The position numbers were made by a program, and so were the translations under genes. From Poriferisodalis sp965262965 (GTDB lineage: Bacteria; Actinomycetota; Acidimicrobiia; Acidimicrobiales; Poriferisodalaceae), in the NCBI RefSeq assembly GCF_965262965.1, contig NZ_OZ253573.1, positions 3,534,001 through 3,598,000 on the forward strand: DNA of 64,000 nucleotides, written 5' to 3'. The notes under the pieces were generated by a model. It ran no database searches. It was not told the origin of the DNA and saw nothing but the letters and a program-made list of their open reading frames with translations. Shown piece after piece: positions 42,977 to 50,331 of this stretch (within the stretch, counting starts at the first letter, position 1; each line of letters opens with the position of its first letter).

Positions 42977-43516
42977 TCATGCTTTGCAAGATTCGTTCAG
43001 CGACAACCAGAACGCCGCGAGACCAGATGCGTCCCTCAACACGAGAGTCTCTAGCACCGAGTGATTCATGTAGGCACGACTGCTCTCGTGCCAGAGGGCT
43101 CTGACGGGTTCTAGCTGGTCTGATATCTCGCGAGCGATGTCGCGAACAGAGCGGCCCGCCTCATCGAGTTCCCAGAGTTCGTTCTCGGTGATCTCACCTG
43201 CTGCCAGCGCGCCCCATCGAACATCCTCATAGGCGGCCGTCAACGCCCAGCCTTGCGACGCAAGTGCGATGCTGTCACTCTCGGATTCGGCAATGTCCAG
43301 CTTCGCCAGTTGATATTGCTGCACGCCTGCCAGCACATCTGCAGGGACCGTGCTGCTTAGCACGCGGTCTCTTCCTTCGTGCAATCTCTGCAGTGCCGCA
43401 GATGCGACAGGCTCCAATTCGATTATGAGCAGGCGGATGCTCTCGAGTTCCTCCACCAGCTCGTCGAAACTCCGCTGTTCGAGCGGATCGTCCCCTGCAT
43501 CATCTCCGCTGGGCAC
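42977..43516 (-). CDS. Unknown helical protein (about 179 aa)
   Basis: Helical throughout (FDELVEELESIRLLIIELEP, YQLAKLDIAESESDSIALAS, ARAISDQ-like segment DIAREISDQLEPVRALWHES), with a repeated Glu/Leu pattern that may be a coiled coil. The start is uncertain: GTG at 43516 is used; an ATG at 43573 would overlap the divergent gene. No family recognised. Confidence 0.5.
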   Translation of the reverse strand: MPSGDDAGDDPLEQRSFDELVEELESIRLLIIELEPVASAALQRLHEGRDRVLSSTVPADVLAGVQQYQLAKLDIAESESDSIALASQGWALTAAYEDVRWGALAAGEITENELWELDEAGRSVRDIAREISDQLEPVRALWHESSRAYMNHSVLETLVLRDASGLAAFWLSLNESCKA

Positions 43517-43985
43517 GGTTGGCGGCGACACCCTGATTGCCCCCGATTGGACGATCCTCGGCACCCGCATCAAGGTCCCTGAGCTGCTCGTGCTCGAGGG
43601 CTACGGCTACTCGGTGCCGGGCCATCCATGCATTCCGAGGCGAAAGAGCCTCCACGAGATGCTCAAGGCCGCCGTCAACGAGTTCAACGACGAGCTCGAC
43701 GAGCTGGCGCACGGCTTCCTGGACTTCTGCCGTACCCGCGATTCGGCCGTCGAGACCTGGCGCCTGCCTGGCTGTGAAGGCGGCTGCCAAGCCTGCGCGC
43801 ATCTCCGGGCGCACTGGAAGGAGGATCCCGAGCTGGTCGACGACCTGCCAGTGGCGTTGCCGGACTGTGATCGCAACTGGTGGCTGTTCGTGCCAGAAGG
43901 CACAACGACAACGGTGGCCTCGAGCGATCCGAGCAAGCGCAGCGTCAAGATCACGGCGCTGCCGTGGACTGATTTCGCGTATTGA
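43509..43985 (+). CDS. Unknown protein with unresolved start (about 150 aa)
   Basis: Protein-like sequence begins near 43509 (LIAPDWTILGTRIKVPELLV), but the only codons there are CTG, and the first conventional start is GTG 43590. The downstream part has VPGHPCIPRRKSLHEMLKAA, CEGGCQACAHLRAHW (three Cys and a His, possible metal site) and DCDRNWWLFVPEG. The given left edge is where coding character starts, not a proven start. Confidence 0.45.
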   Translation: MGTVGGDTLIAPDWTILGTRIKVPELLVLEGYGYSVPGHPCIPRRKSLHEMLKAAVNEFNDELDELAHGFLDFCRTRDSAVETWRLPGCEGGCQACAHLRAHWKEDPELVDDLPVALPDCDRNWWLFVPEGTTTTVASSDPSKRSVKITALPWTDFAY

Positions 43986-44013
43986 GACGACCCTCCAACA
44001 GAAACGCAGTCAC

Positions 44014-44487
44014 ATGACCGATCCGCCGAAATTCCACTTCTGGCGTGATGCCACCCCGCGCAGCAGGCATGTCATCTGGGTTCTTCCCGCCGTCCTCGTC
44101 ATCGGAGGATGGGTGAGAAATCCCGAATTCGGCCCGACGGACGCAGTGGCGTTGACGGTCTTGGGAGCAATCACTGCGTTGGCAGGTTTCTGGATCATGC
44201 AGCATCTCAGGCGCGAAGTCTTGACCGGATCCATGAGCGGCGAGTGGATATACGGCCATGGGCCGGACGGTGACGAGACGATCACAGTGACGCATCGTTA
44301 TGAAGTCACAGCCCATCCATTTCGATGCCCTTGTGACCTGTTCCACAGCGAATCTGAAGCCGAGAGGGCTGGCTATGTGCACAACGGCCAGACAAAGCAA
44401 CTAGATGGTTTCGGCTGGTCCGGCTATCCGTTTGTGCGAGTGAGAGTGCCTGGGGAGAACCGTCATCTCCCCCAAGGAGAGTTGTGA
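44014..44487 (+). CDS. Unknown protein with two membrane segments (157 aa)
   Basis: ATG at 44014. Membrane segments at about 20-35 (VIWVLPAVLVIGGW) and 44-62 (AVALTVLGAITALAGFWIM) are followed by a soluble part with CPCDLFHSESEAERAGYVH. The stop overlaps the next GTG (GTGA). No family recognised. Confidence 0.55.
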   Translation: MTDPPKFHFWRDATPRSRHVIWVLPAVLVIGGWVRNPEFGPTDAVALTVLGAITALAGFWIMQHLRREVLTGSMSGEWIYGHGPDGDETITVTHRYEVTAHPFRCPCDLFHSESEAERAGYVHNGQTKQLDGFGWSGYPFVRVRVPGENRHLPQGEL

Positions 44488-44576
44488 TCAGCAGCGACTG
44501 GGCTGAACGGAAGATCAACGTGAAGCTCGAACAGCAAGCAAGCGCACAGCGTGCCGAGGTCGCGCCCAATGGCTGA
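44484..44576 (+). CDS. 30-residue protein, coupled on both sides
   Basis: A GTG at 44484 overlaps the previous stop (GTGA) and the frame ends at 44576, overlapping the next ATG (44569) by 8 bases. The product begins MISSDWAERKINVKLEQQAS and is helical. The double overlap makes it a plausible small gene. Confidence 0.45.
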   Translation: MISSDWAERKINVKLEQQASAQRAEVAPNG

Positions 44577-44778
44577 CCAGACGCTTCGTTGGAAGCGGAT
44601 CGAGCCGGGCCGCTACGAGACCGCTGATCGCCGTTACTTGGTGCGGAAGAACACAAGCTGGCCTGTATGGCACGCGGTGTTCGCCCCGGCAAGCCGAGAC
44701 CAGGAAGAGATCGGCACGTTCCACTCGATGCAGGCGGCCAAAGATGCCGCCCAGCGACATGCGACTCTTGGGAGATGA
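44569..44778 (+). CDS. Small protein, unknown (69 aa)
   Basis: ATG at 44569. It reads ADQTLRWKRIEPGRYETADR, NTSWPVWHAVFA, GTFHSMQAAKDAAQRH, a compact beta-alpha pattern of the kind seen in small phage proteins of unknown function. No named family. The next gene starts 6 bases later. Confidence 0.6.
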   Translation: MADQTLRWKRIEPGRYETADRRYLVRKNTSWPVWHAVFAPASRDQEEIGTFHSMQAAKDAAQRHATLGR

Positions 44779-44784
44779 TGCTCG

Positions 44785-45057
44785 ATGCCTGATCGATCCA
44801 CCGAAACGGACAATCGAACCGACGAGAACGCCGGCGCGAAGGTGTTTGGTGATCAGCGGGCGGCGCTGCTCGAGGTGGGCGTCGAGCTGAAGCCACACGC
44901 TTCGCTTCGGCCTCTAATGACGATTGGTGATGACTCCAGAAAGGTCATCATCGTGCTGCTCACCGAACCAGACGAAGGGCCGGCCATCGCCGAGCTGGCA
45001 CCGTGGCTCGAGGCATCCTCGAACCTCATCGAGCACATGGAAGGACAGCCGTCGTGA
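44785..45057 (+). CDS. Small protein, unknown (90 aa)
   Basis: ATG at 44785 with GGGAGATGATG just before it. The N-terminal 20 residues are polar; the rest is alpha/beta (RAALLEVGVELKPHASLRPL, SRKVIIVLLTEPDEGPAIAE). The stop overlaps a GTG at 45054 that begins the ASCH remnant. Confidence 0.55.
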   Translation: MPDRSTETDNRTDENAGAKVFGDQRAALLEVGVELKPHASLRPLMTIGDDSRKVIIVLLTEPDEGPAIAELAPWLEASSNLIEHMEGQPS

Positions 45058-45089
45058 AAGCGATCACGCTGAGACAGGCAGACCAATAG
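45054..45089 (+). pseudogene. Remnant start of a third ASCH-type gene
   Basis: GTG 45054 overlaps the previous stop (GTGA) and encodes MKAITLRQADQ then TAG. The first six residues match the ASCH starts at 23541 (MKVITL) and 26072 (MKALTL), which are also coupled to the gene before them. Downstream sequence belongs to the opposite-strand abiEii gene, so the ASCH body has been lost. Confidence 0.45.
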
Positions 45090-45104
45090 GCAAGGTTGGT
45101 CTCG

Positions 45105-46220
45105 CTAGAGCACGGACCGATGGCCGCCGTTGTGCCCTTTCGGCAAGACGCACCGCTTCCTGGCGCGTGGCATCTTGGCGGCGCAGACGGCACTCTCTTG
45201 CGATCCGGCATCCGTGACAGAGCGGCTCAGCATTGATTTGCTGAGCGAGACTTCGTGCGACAGCGAATCGTCGTGCTGCCTGTCGAGCTCGAGCTGATGC
45301 AAACGGTGCGCGCGCTGCTCCACGTCCCACTCAAGCTGTCCATTGTCCTGCGCGATCTCCCATAACTCCGGGGTGATCGCTGCATCGCATTGCCGTGCAA
45401 GATGTGCCACCAGAGTCAGATCTTGACGGATTGCCGCTGCCCGATCTTGGTCGCTGACGATGGTCGGGGCAACCAGGTCGCCGCTCTCGAACACCGCCTC
45501 ATCGAGCGCGCTCGTGAACTCCCCCAGGGCTCGCGCTGGCTGTTTCGATCGCCTGTTGGGCTGGGTCTTCGCCCAGTTGATGTGAGACTTGAGCACATAG
45601 AGCTCGGCTAGTCGGGGGATGTTCTGCACCTCTTTGCCCACTCGCGCCAAGTCGTACAGGTCACGAACCAACGGGCGGGACTGCCAACGGCTGAGTTTCT
45701 CAGCGATGTTCTCATCGAGGTGCATCAATGGGATCCGCTGATCCATGTCGAAGGAGTAGGCCTGCTGCAGAGGCGTCTTGATCGGGAGCAGCTCTTGTTT
45801 CGGCAAGATGACGGGCCGTTCCGAGAAGTCCATCTTGGCTTTGAGCACTCCGTCGAGCAGTGGTGTCTCGATGGCTAGCCCATGGTGCTCGCGTCGCTCA
45901 GTGACAGCGAACGCGAAGTCGTCCGTGGGCATCTTGGCCGCGACATCGGCGATCAACTCAACGGCATCGTCAGAGCTGTCCGAGGCGACGTTGAAGTCCA
46001 AGTCGTACGAGAATCGTCCGAGATGCCCGATCCGGAACTTGCGCAACGCAGTACCGCCCTTGAAGTGCATCCCGCAGAGATCGAACACCTCTTCTTTGCG
46101 CAAGTGGTGGAGCAGATAGTCGAAGGCGACATCCAGCACAGCTGCGGATCGGATGTTGCTCGACGACTTGGCTTTGGGGTACGCCCGCTCGATGGCTCTC
46201 CGAAGATCAGCGGCAGCCAT
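45105..46220 (-). CDS. AbiEii-type nucleotidyltransferase toxin
   Basis: 371 residues. The nucleotidyltransferase core is MHFKGGTALRKFRIGHLGRF and SYDLDFNVAS (GG...DxD-like pattern), followed by RIPLMHLDENIAEKLSRW and a helical region, all typical of the AbiEii/AbiGii toxin family, which in studied cases modifies tRNA and halts growth during phage attack. The C-terminal 35 residues (ESAVCAAKMPRARKRCVLPK, GHNGGH) look like an added Cys/His zinc-binding tail. It is 9 bases after the partner gene at 46230. Confidence 0.82.
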   Translation of the reverse strand: MAAADLRRAIERAYPKAKSSSNIRSAAVLDVAFDYLLHHLRKEEVFDLCGMHFKGGTALRKFRIGHLGRFSYDLDFNVASDSSDDAVELIADVAAKMPTDDFAFAVTERREHHGLAIETPLLDGVLKAKMDFSERPVILPKQELLPIKTPLQQAYSFDMDQRIPLMHLDENIAEKLSRWQSRPLVRDLYDLARVGKEVQNIPRLAELYVLKSHINWAKTQPNRRSKQPARALGEFTSALDEAVFESGDLVAPTIVSDQDRAAAIRQDLTLVAHLARQCDAAITPELWEIAQDNGQLEWDVEQRAHRLHQLELDRQHDDSLSHEVSLSKSMLSRSVTDAGSQESAVCAAKMPRARKRCVLPKGHNGGHRSVL

Positions 46221-46229
46221 CTGAGATCC

Positions 46230-47063
46230 CTACAGACGTGCAGTCCACCAAGTGGGCAGCACGTAGTCCATGACTTCGAACTCGGGCACCCAGCGTGGCG
46301 GCAGGCCAAACCGCTCGTCCATAGCCCGGCGTTGGCCGAACTGATACGGGCCATGTCCTGTGGCGGGTGCTTGCGCTGCGATCTCTGCAGCCAGCTCGGG
46401 CGAATCGCTCTCGTTCACAAGGTGCGCTGTCTTCATCCACACCGAACGTTTCCGCCCGTACAACTCGGTGACGAGCATCTCTGTGTCGACAGAAGATGCC
46501 AACTCCCAAAGCCAATCAGAGATCCCGTCCCAGGAGAACTGCGCTGGTCGAGCTGCCATGAACACGAGGAGAGTCTCGGGCTGCCAAGCAGGCAAGCCAT
46601 GCACCTCATCTAGCGAGAGATTCGGGTCCCATCGGCACACTCGGTACTCGTCGAGCGAACGCGGAAGGCGCATCTCACTCGGAGCACCGATCGTCGGGGC
46701 TGTGGGTCGACGGAGCCATCCGTGCACTTGTGCAGCCGACTTCCCCGCGATGCACACGCCGCTCTCCTGGTGCGTCAGGAGCCATGCACGCAACTCGCGG
46801 AACTCCCCCATGTGCAGAGGCGAGAGAGTCGGAGTGAACGACCACACACCGCGAGTCCGCAGCGGCGACAACCAGCCCTTGCGCCGCAGCGTCCGCGCGA
46901 CGTCTTCCGCCGGCCGTCCTTGCGCGCGAGCGCTCAACTGGTCAAGCCCGACGATCTCGGAATGGCGGGTGTGCAGGTCGTTCACCACAGAAATCAAGTC
47001 GACTGGGGGCGCGAAAGCACCCGGGAAGTCGATCAAGTCCGGGTGGAGCTCAACTGCCGCCAT
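46230..47063 (-). CDS. AbiEi-type antitoxin / transcriptional repressor
   Basis: 277 residues. The N-terminal region contains a winged helix (IVGLDQLSARAQGRPAEDVA, RTLRRKGWLSPLRTRGVW) and the rest is the AbiEi-like domain (FRELRAWLLTHQESGVCIAG, SAAQVHGWLRR). AbiEi proteins repress their own operon and neutralise AbiEii. The promoter must lie in 47064-47133, right beside the IS5 copy and the cargo edge. Confidence 0.75.
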   Translation of the reverse strand: MAAVELHPDLIDFPGAFAPPVDLISVVNDLHTRHSEIVGLDQLSARAQGRPAEDVARTLRRKGWLSPLRTRGVWSFTPTLSPLHMGEFRELRAWLLTHQESGVCIAGKSAAQVHGWLRRPTAPTIGAPSEMRLPRSLDEYRVCRWDPNLSLDEVHGLPAWQPETLLVFMAARPAQFSWDGISDWLWELASSVDTEMLVTELYGRKRSVWMKTAHLVNESDSPELAAEIAAQAPATGHGPYQFGQRRAMDERFGLPPRWVPEFEVMDYVLPTWWTARL

Positions 47064-47133
47064 GCAGTGAGCCTACCATTGTTGATCTATACACGGAGCA
47101 GTCACACGAACAGATGGGTGAAGATAACCGCAG

Positions 47134-47140
47134 TTAGAGG
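47134..47140 (+). repeat. Right copy of 7-base repeat bracketing the cargo
   Basis: TTAGAGG. TTA is the IS5 target duplication (repeated at 48098-48100) and GAGG the first bases of the IS5 end. It is identical to 18048-18054. Confidence 0.6.
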
Positions 47141-48097
47141 CCGCGCGGATTGGCCATCCACGGGTTGGCTGGTTCCCCGGTGTATTGGTCGGGTTGTCCG
47201 AACAAGACAACCCGTGGAGGCCGGTTTCATCATGCGCGCTTTGGAGCCTGAGGTGGTGGATGTGATCTGGGCGGCGGTGGAGCCGATGCTGCCGGTGCGG
47301 CCGGTTCGTGACCTTGGCAGGGGGCATCGGCCCCGGATATCGGACCGGCTGTGCTTTTGGGGGATCCTGGTGCGGCTGGCCACGGGCTGCTCGTGGCAGT
47401 GCGCGGAGGCGCTGCTGGGATGGCAGGTGTCGGACACGACGCTGCGGTCGCGCCGCGACGAGTGGGTCGCTGCGGGCGTGTTCGAGCGGATCGCGGCCGA
47501 AGCGATCGCCGCCTATGACCGGATCGTGGGTCTCGACCTCGATGACGTGTGCATCGACGGGTCCACCCACAAAGCTCCCTGCGGTGGGGAAGGGACCGGC
47601 AAAAGCCCCGTGGACAGGCGAAAACTCGGCTGGAAGTGGTCGATCGCGATCGACGGGGCGGGGATCGCGGTCGGGTGGGCCGCCGCGGGCGCGAACCGCA
47701 ACGACATCATGCTGTTCGACCCGACCGTGGCCGAGATCGAACGGCGGGGGCTGCATCACGACACCGAGACCTTGCACCTCGACCGCGGCTACTGGGGCGC
47801 CCGCGTCGACCGGTCAGCCGCCGCGGCGGGCATCTGCGATCTGGTGCGGCCCCCCAAACGCAGACCCGGCCACGACGGCCCCGCAGAACCGGTCACAGCG
47901 CCGCTGGGGCTGCGCTGGCGCGTCGAGCGAACCAACTCATGGCTGTCCAACTACGGCCAACTGCGACGAAACACCGACCGCAAACCCGAGCACCGCCTCG
48001 CCCAACTCGCCCTCGCCGTCGCCTTGATCATCACCATCAAACTCATCGACCACCGCAACCGCTGGCAACCCCACAACCGCCCAATCCGCTAACGCTC
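47137..48097 (+). mobile_element. IS5-family insertion sequence, copy 2 (961 bp)
   Basis: Same length and inverted-repeat ends as copy 1 (GAGGCCGCG... and its partner ...CTAACGCTC). Flanked by TTA at 47134-47136 and 48098-48100. It lies in plus orientation, opposite to copy 1, within the left end of the ISL3 element. The sequence matches copy 1 apart from about ten base differences, mostly clustered between 47610 and 47680. Confidence 0.92.
47214..48092 (+). CDS. IS5-family transposase, copy 2
   Basis: 292 residues with the same DDE residues as copy 1: CIDGSTHKAPCGGEG (Asp), LHLDRGYWG (Asp), RWRVERTNSWL (Glu). GTG start at 47214 with ATG 47232 as alternative; a longer frame from 46722 runs under the opposite-strand abiEi gene and is not real. 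It differs from copy 1 at three residues (KLGWKW for KSGWKW; GIAVGW for GIPLGW). Confidence 0.92.
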   Translation: MEAGFIMRALEPEVVDVIWAAVEPMLPVRPVRDLGRGHRPRISDRLCFWGILVRLATGCSWQCAEALLGWQVSDTTLRSRRDEWVAAGVFERIAAEAIAAYDRIVGLDLDDVCIDGSTHKAPCGGEGTGKSPVDRRKLGWKWSIAIDGAGIAVGWAAAGANRNDIMLFDPTVAEIERRGLHHDTETLHLDRGYWGARVDRSAAAAGICDLVRPPKRRPGHDGPAEPVTAPLGLRWRVERTNSWLSNYGQLRRNTDRKPEHRLAQLALAVALIITIKLIDHRNRWQPHNRPIR

Positions 48098-49321
48098 TTA
48101 GGGTGGAGTGAGGGTGTTGAGGAGTGTCCAGTCGGGTTTGCCGGCGTAGAGGAGTGCTCGGATTCGGTAGTGCCCGAAGTTGGTGAGACCGGACGCGTTG
48201 CGTTTGATGAGCTTGGCGAGATTGTTCGCTGCCTCGGTGGGTCCGTTGGTGACGCGTGAGAGGTGCCAGTTGGCGATCTGGGTGCGCCAGCGTCCAAGGG
48301 TGCGGCCGAGCCTGTTCATCTCCGGGGACCAGGCGGGATCGCGCAGATCGAGGGCGAGCGCGTCGAGGGCTCGTCGGGCGAGGCGGTGGCTGGGGATCTG
48401 GTAGGTCTGGCGCAGGGTCTCTTTGGCGTGCCAGGCGTCTCGCAGCTCACCGCGGGGATCGCCGGCTGCGAGCAGGCCGCGCAGCTTCGCGTCGCTGTCT
48501 GTGCTGAGGCGTTCGTGGGCCATGGTGAGCAGCTTGCGGACCCGGTACAGCGGGCCGTTTTTGGTGCCCCGACCGCCGAGGGTGTCGTTCTGGACGCGGC
48601 GGCGCACCTCGTCGACCATCTGGTTGCCCAAGCGCACGACGTGGAACGGGTCCGCGACCTGGCGTGCGTGCGCCAGCGCGGTGTCGAACGCCTTGCGGTA
48701 CGGACCTGACAGGTCCATCACCGCCCAGCGGACCGCCCGGCGCCACTGCGGCGTGCTTGCCCCCAGCCATTTGATCGCCGGATTGGCTGTGCGGCCTGCG
48801 ACGATGTCGAGCAGGATCCCGCGGCGGGCGTCCACGATCGTGGTGCCCCACCGTTTGCGCCGGTACTTGCCGTGGCGCCACATCAAGATCTCGTCGAGCC
48901 CCAGCGCGGTGACGCCGTCGATGCGGCCGCGGTCAGCGGCGAGCAGCGCTGTTCCCCAGCGCCGCACCCGACGCGTCGCCCGGCGCGCCGCCCGCGACGT
49001 CAAACGCGCCCGCGGCGGCGCTATCTCTGGCGACTGCTCAGTAAACGTCCCCACCGCGCAGTCCCCATTCGGGCACCGCCAGCGGCGCTTTGCCAACACC
49101 AGCCGCACCGGCCGCCCGAACGCCCCCAGGTCCACCAGCTCCACACGCCTGACGCCGCTCGACCACACCTGCCCGCCGCAGGACCCGCACACCGGTCGCG
49201 GCGAACGAAGCCGCACCAGGACCCTCAACGGCCGGCCCGGCTCGTCGCCCACCGACACCACTTCCACATCGGCGCCGAGTCCGACCAGCAGCTCATTGAC
49301 ACGCGTAGGGTCGCTCTCCAC
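48098..49321 (-). CDS. ISL3-family transposase
   Basis: 407 residues. The N-terminal zinc-binding region has RPVCGSCGGQVWSSG and WRCPNGDCAVGTF; the core carries VTALGLDEILMWRHGKYRRK (Asp), VRWAVMDLSGPYRKAFDTAL (Asp), and the C-terminal NGPTEAANNLAKLIKRNASG (Glu), all typical of ISL3. The stop codon TAA (48100-48098) is formed by the TTA that is also the IS5 copy 2 target duplication, so the gene survived that insertion intact. Confidence 0.93.
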   Translation of the reverse strand: MESDPTRVNELLVGLGADVEVVSVGDEPGRPLRVLVRLRSPRPVCGSCGGQVWSSGVRRVELVDLGAFGRPVRLVLAKRRWRCPNGDCAVGTFTEQSPEIAPPRARLTSRAARRATRRVRRWGTALLAADRGRIDGVTALGLDEILMWRHGKYRRKRWGTTIVDARRGILLDIVAGRTANPAIKWLGASTPQWRRAVRWAVMDLSGPYRKAFDTALAHARQVADPFHVVRLGNQMVDEVRRRVQNDTLGGRGTKNGPLYRVRKLLTMAHERLSTDSDAKLRGLLAAGDPRGELRDAWHAKETLRQTYQIPSHRLARRALDALALDLRDPAWSPEMNRLGRTLGRWRTQIANWHLSRVTNGPTEAANNLAKLIKRNASGLTNFGHYRIRALLYAGKPDWTLLNTLTPP

Positions 49322-49395
49322 GGGGATCCTCCAGGACTCGGCGGCATAGACACCTCCGATTCTGGGGGATCCCCCGCGTTCACACCGGGACCCTC

Positions 49396-49429
49396 ACACC
49401 ACCAACTCCACCCTCAAACGCGAAGAGCC
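49396..49429 (-). repeat. ISL3 right inverted-repeat end
   Basis: Read inward it begins GGCTCTTCGCGTTT, then GAGGGTGGAGTTGG. This matches the split left end (18035-18050 joined to 48101) for about 25 bases with one mismatch. AGTTTTTC follows at 49430-49437. Confidence 0.88.
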
Positions 49430-49437
49430 AGTTTTTC

Positions 49438-50205
49438 GTGGACAGCGCGATCGGCCGCTATGAAAGGACCGGGCTCGAAGCCACGTTGGGCTATTACAAC
49501 GACCTCGGCAGCGTCGACGGCCAGTGGTACGTGTTCATCATTGATTCCGACGGCGAATTGATCGGCCACTATGACCAAGAACGGCGCGGGCTGAACCTGA
49601 ACGACTGGGTCGGAACCGACATCAACGGCTTCAAGTTCGGCCCCGAGATGCTGTCCGCAGACAAGACCGGCAAATGGGTTCCCTACGTCTACAACAACCC
49701 TGCGCGTGGAACTCTCAGCGACGACAGCTCGTTCGAGCTCAAGAACGCCTGGGTGGTCCGTCACGACGGGCTGCTGTTCGGCTCGGGTTGGTACATCGAC
49801 GCCGAGCAGTTCCTGCCAGCTCTCATCGCCGACGCTGTCGAGCACTTCCGCGCGGGCGGCCTCGAAGCGATCCTCGCCTTCTACAACGATCCCCAAGGCA
49901 TCTCGGCGGGTCTGATACCGACGGTGGAGTACTACAACAGCACCAACACGCTCGACGGCTACTTCTCGGGGTTCATCGCTGCCCCGGACGGCGAGATCGT
50001 GAGCCACTTCGATCCCGCGGTCATCGGAACCGACATCGAGGACCTGCTCGGACCCGCAGTGCGCAACGCCACCCCCGACGGAACCTGGATCACCGCAGAT
50101 GACAACGACCCCGCAGCACACGGCCCGCACACCATGCGCATCTGGGTCGCCGACATCGACGGAACCCTCATCGGCGGCGGCTGGTACACCAACCCCGCCC
50201 GCTGA
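49438..50205 (+). pseudogene. Cache-type lipoprotein, C-terminal piece (split gene, part 3)
   Basis: 255 residues without their own signal peptide. Two consecutive cache-like units are visible: AIGRYERTGLEATLGYYNDL, GQWYVFIIDSDGELIGHYD ... and FRAGGLEAILAFYNDP, GYFSGFIAAPDGEIVSHFDP, each ending near GLLFGSGWY or GTLIGGGWY. Cache units bind small ligands outside the cell in sensors and lipoproteins. Joined to 16765-17054 and 18019-18034 it continues in frame (YTKFFVDSAIGRYER). A GTG at 49438 could start a cytoplasmic fragment, but no ribosome site precedes it. Confidence 0.85.
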
Positions 50206-50331
50206 AACCCACGCCCACAAGCTCCGCTGCCCATACCAAGCAAGCGGCTAAAAGCGTTCCGGCGGGGATCTCATACTTCTTGGTCTGGATTTTGGGAAGC
50301 AAAAACGCGAGATGCCTGTAATAATACGGCT

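Larger units (their letters stand above)
18055..47133. mobile_element. Accessory cargo segment (29.1 kb)
   Basis: All genes between the two TTAGAGG copies are accessory in character: small overlapping genes, WhiB-like and ASCH proteins, SSB, a ParB-like protein with a D12 methylase, lipoproteins, surface proteins and an AbiE pair. The left end cuts into an open frame; the right end lies in the abiEi promoter region. No inverted repeats were seen at the cargo ends, and no integrase, capsid, terminase, relaxase or secretion gene was recognised. It could be a fragment of an integrated plasmid or phage-like element. Confidence 0.6.
18035..49429 (-). mobile_element. ISL3-family element expanded to 31.4 kb by internal insertions
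   Basis: The two outer ends are inverted: GGCTCTTCGCGTTT at 18035-18048 and its reverse complement at 49416-49429, the GGCTCTTC type usual for ISL3 elements. Both are flanked by the 8-base direct repeat AGTTTTTC (18027-18034 and 49430-49437), the ISL3 target-duplication length. Removing the interior (18051-48100) joins 18035-18050 to 48101-49429, a 1345-bp element whose two ends then match over about 25 bases with one difference. The transposase lies at 48098-49321. The interior holds the cargo and an IS5 copy. The whole unit has intact ends and an intact transposase, so it could in principle move as one piece. Confidence 0.87.

Noticed and set aside
46722..47213. N-terminal extension of IS5 transposase copy 2
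   Set aside because: It overlaps the abiEi gene and the IS border; copy 1 shows the transposase starts inside the element.
17055..48097. Classical composite transposon made by the two IS5 copies
   Set aside because: Each IS5 copy has its own 3-base duplication, and the segment boundaries with shared 8-base duplication are those of the ISL3 element, so ISL3 explains the outer limits better.
48101..49413. ISL3 element ending at the short inverted pair GGGTGGAGT (48101-48109 / 49405-49413)
   Set aside because: These are internal parts of the true ends. The outer GGCTCTTC ends with the matching AGTTTTTC duplication are at 18035 and 49429; no 8-base duplication flanks the inner pair.
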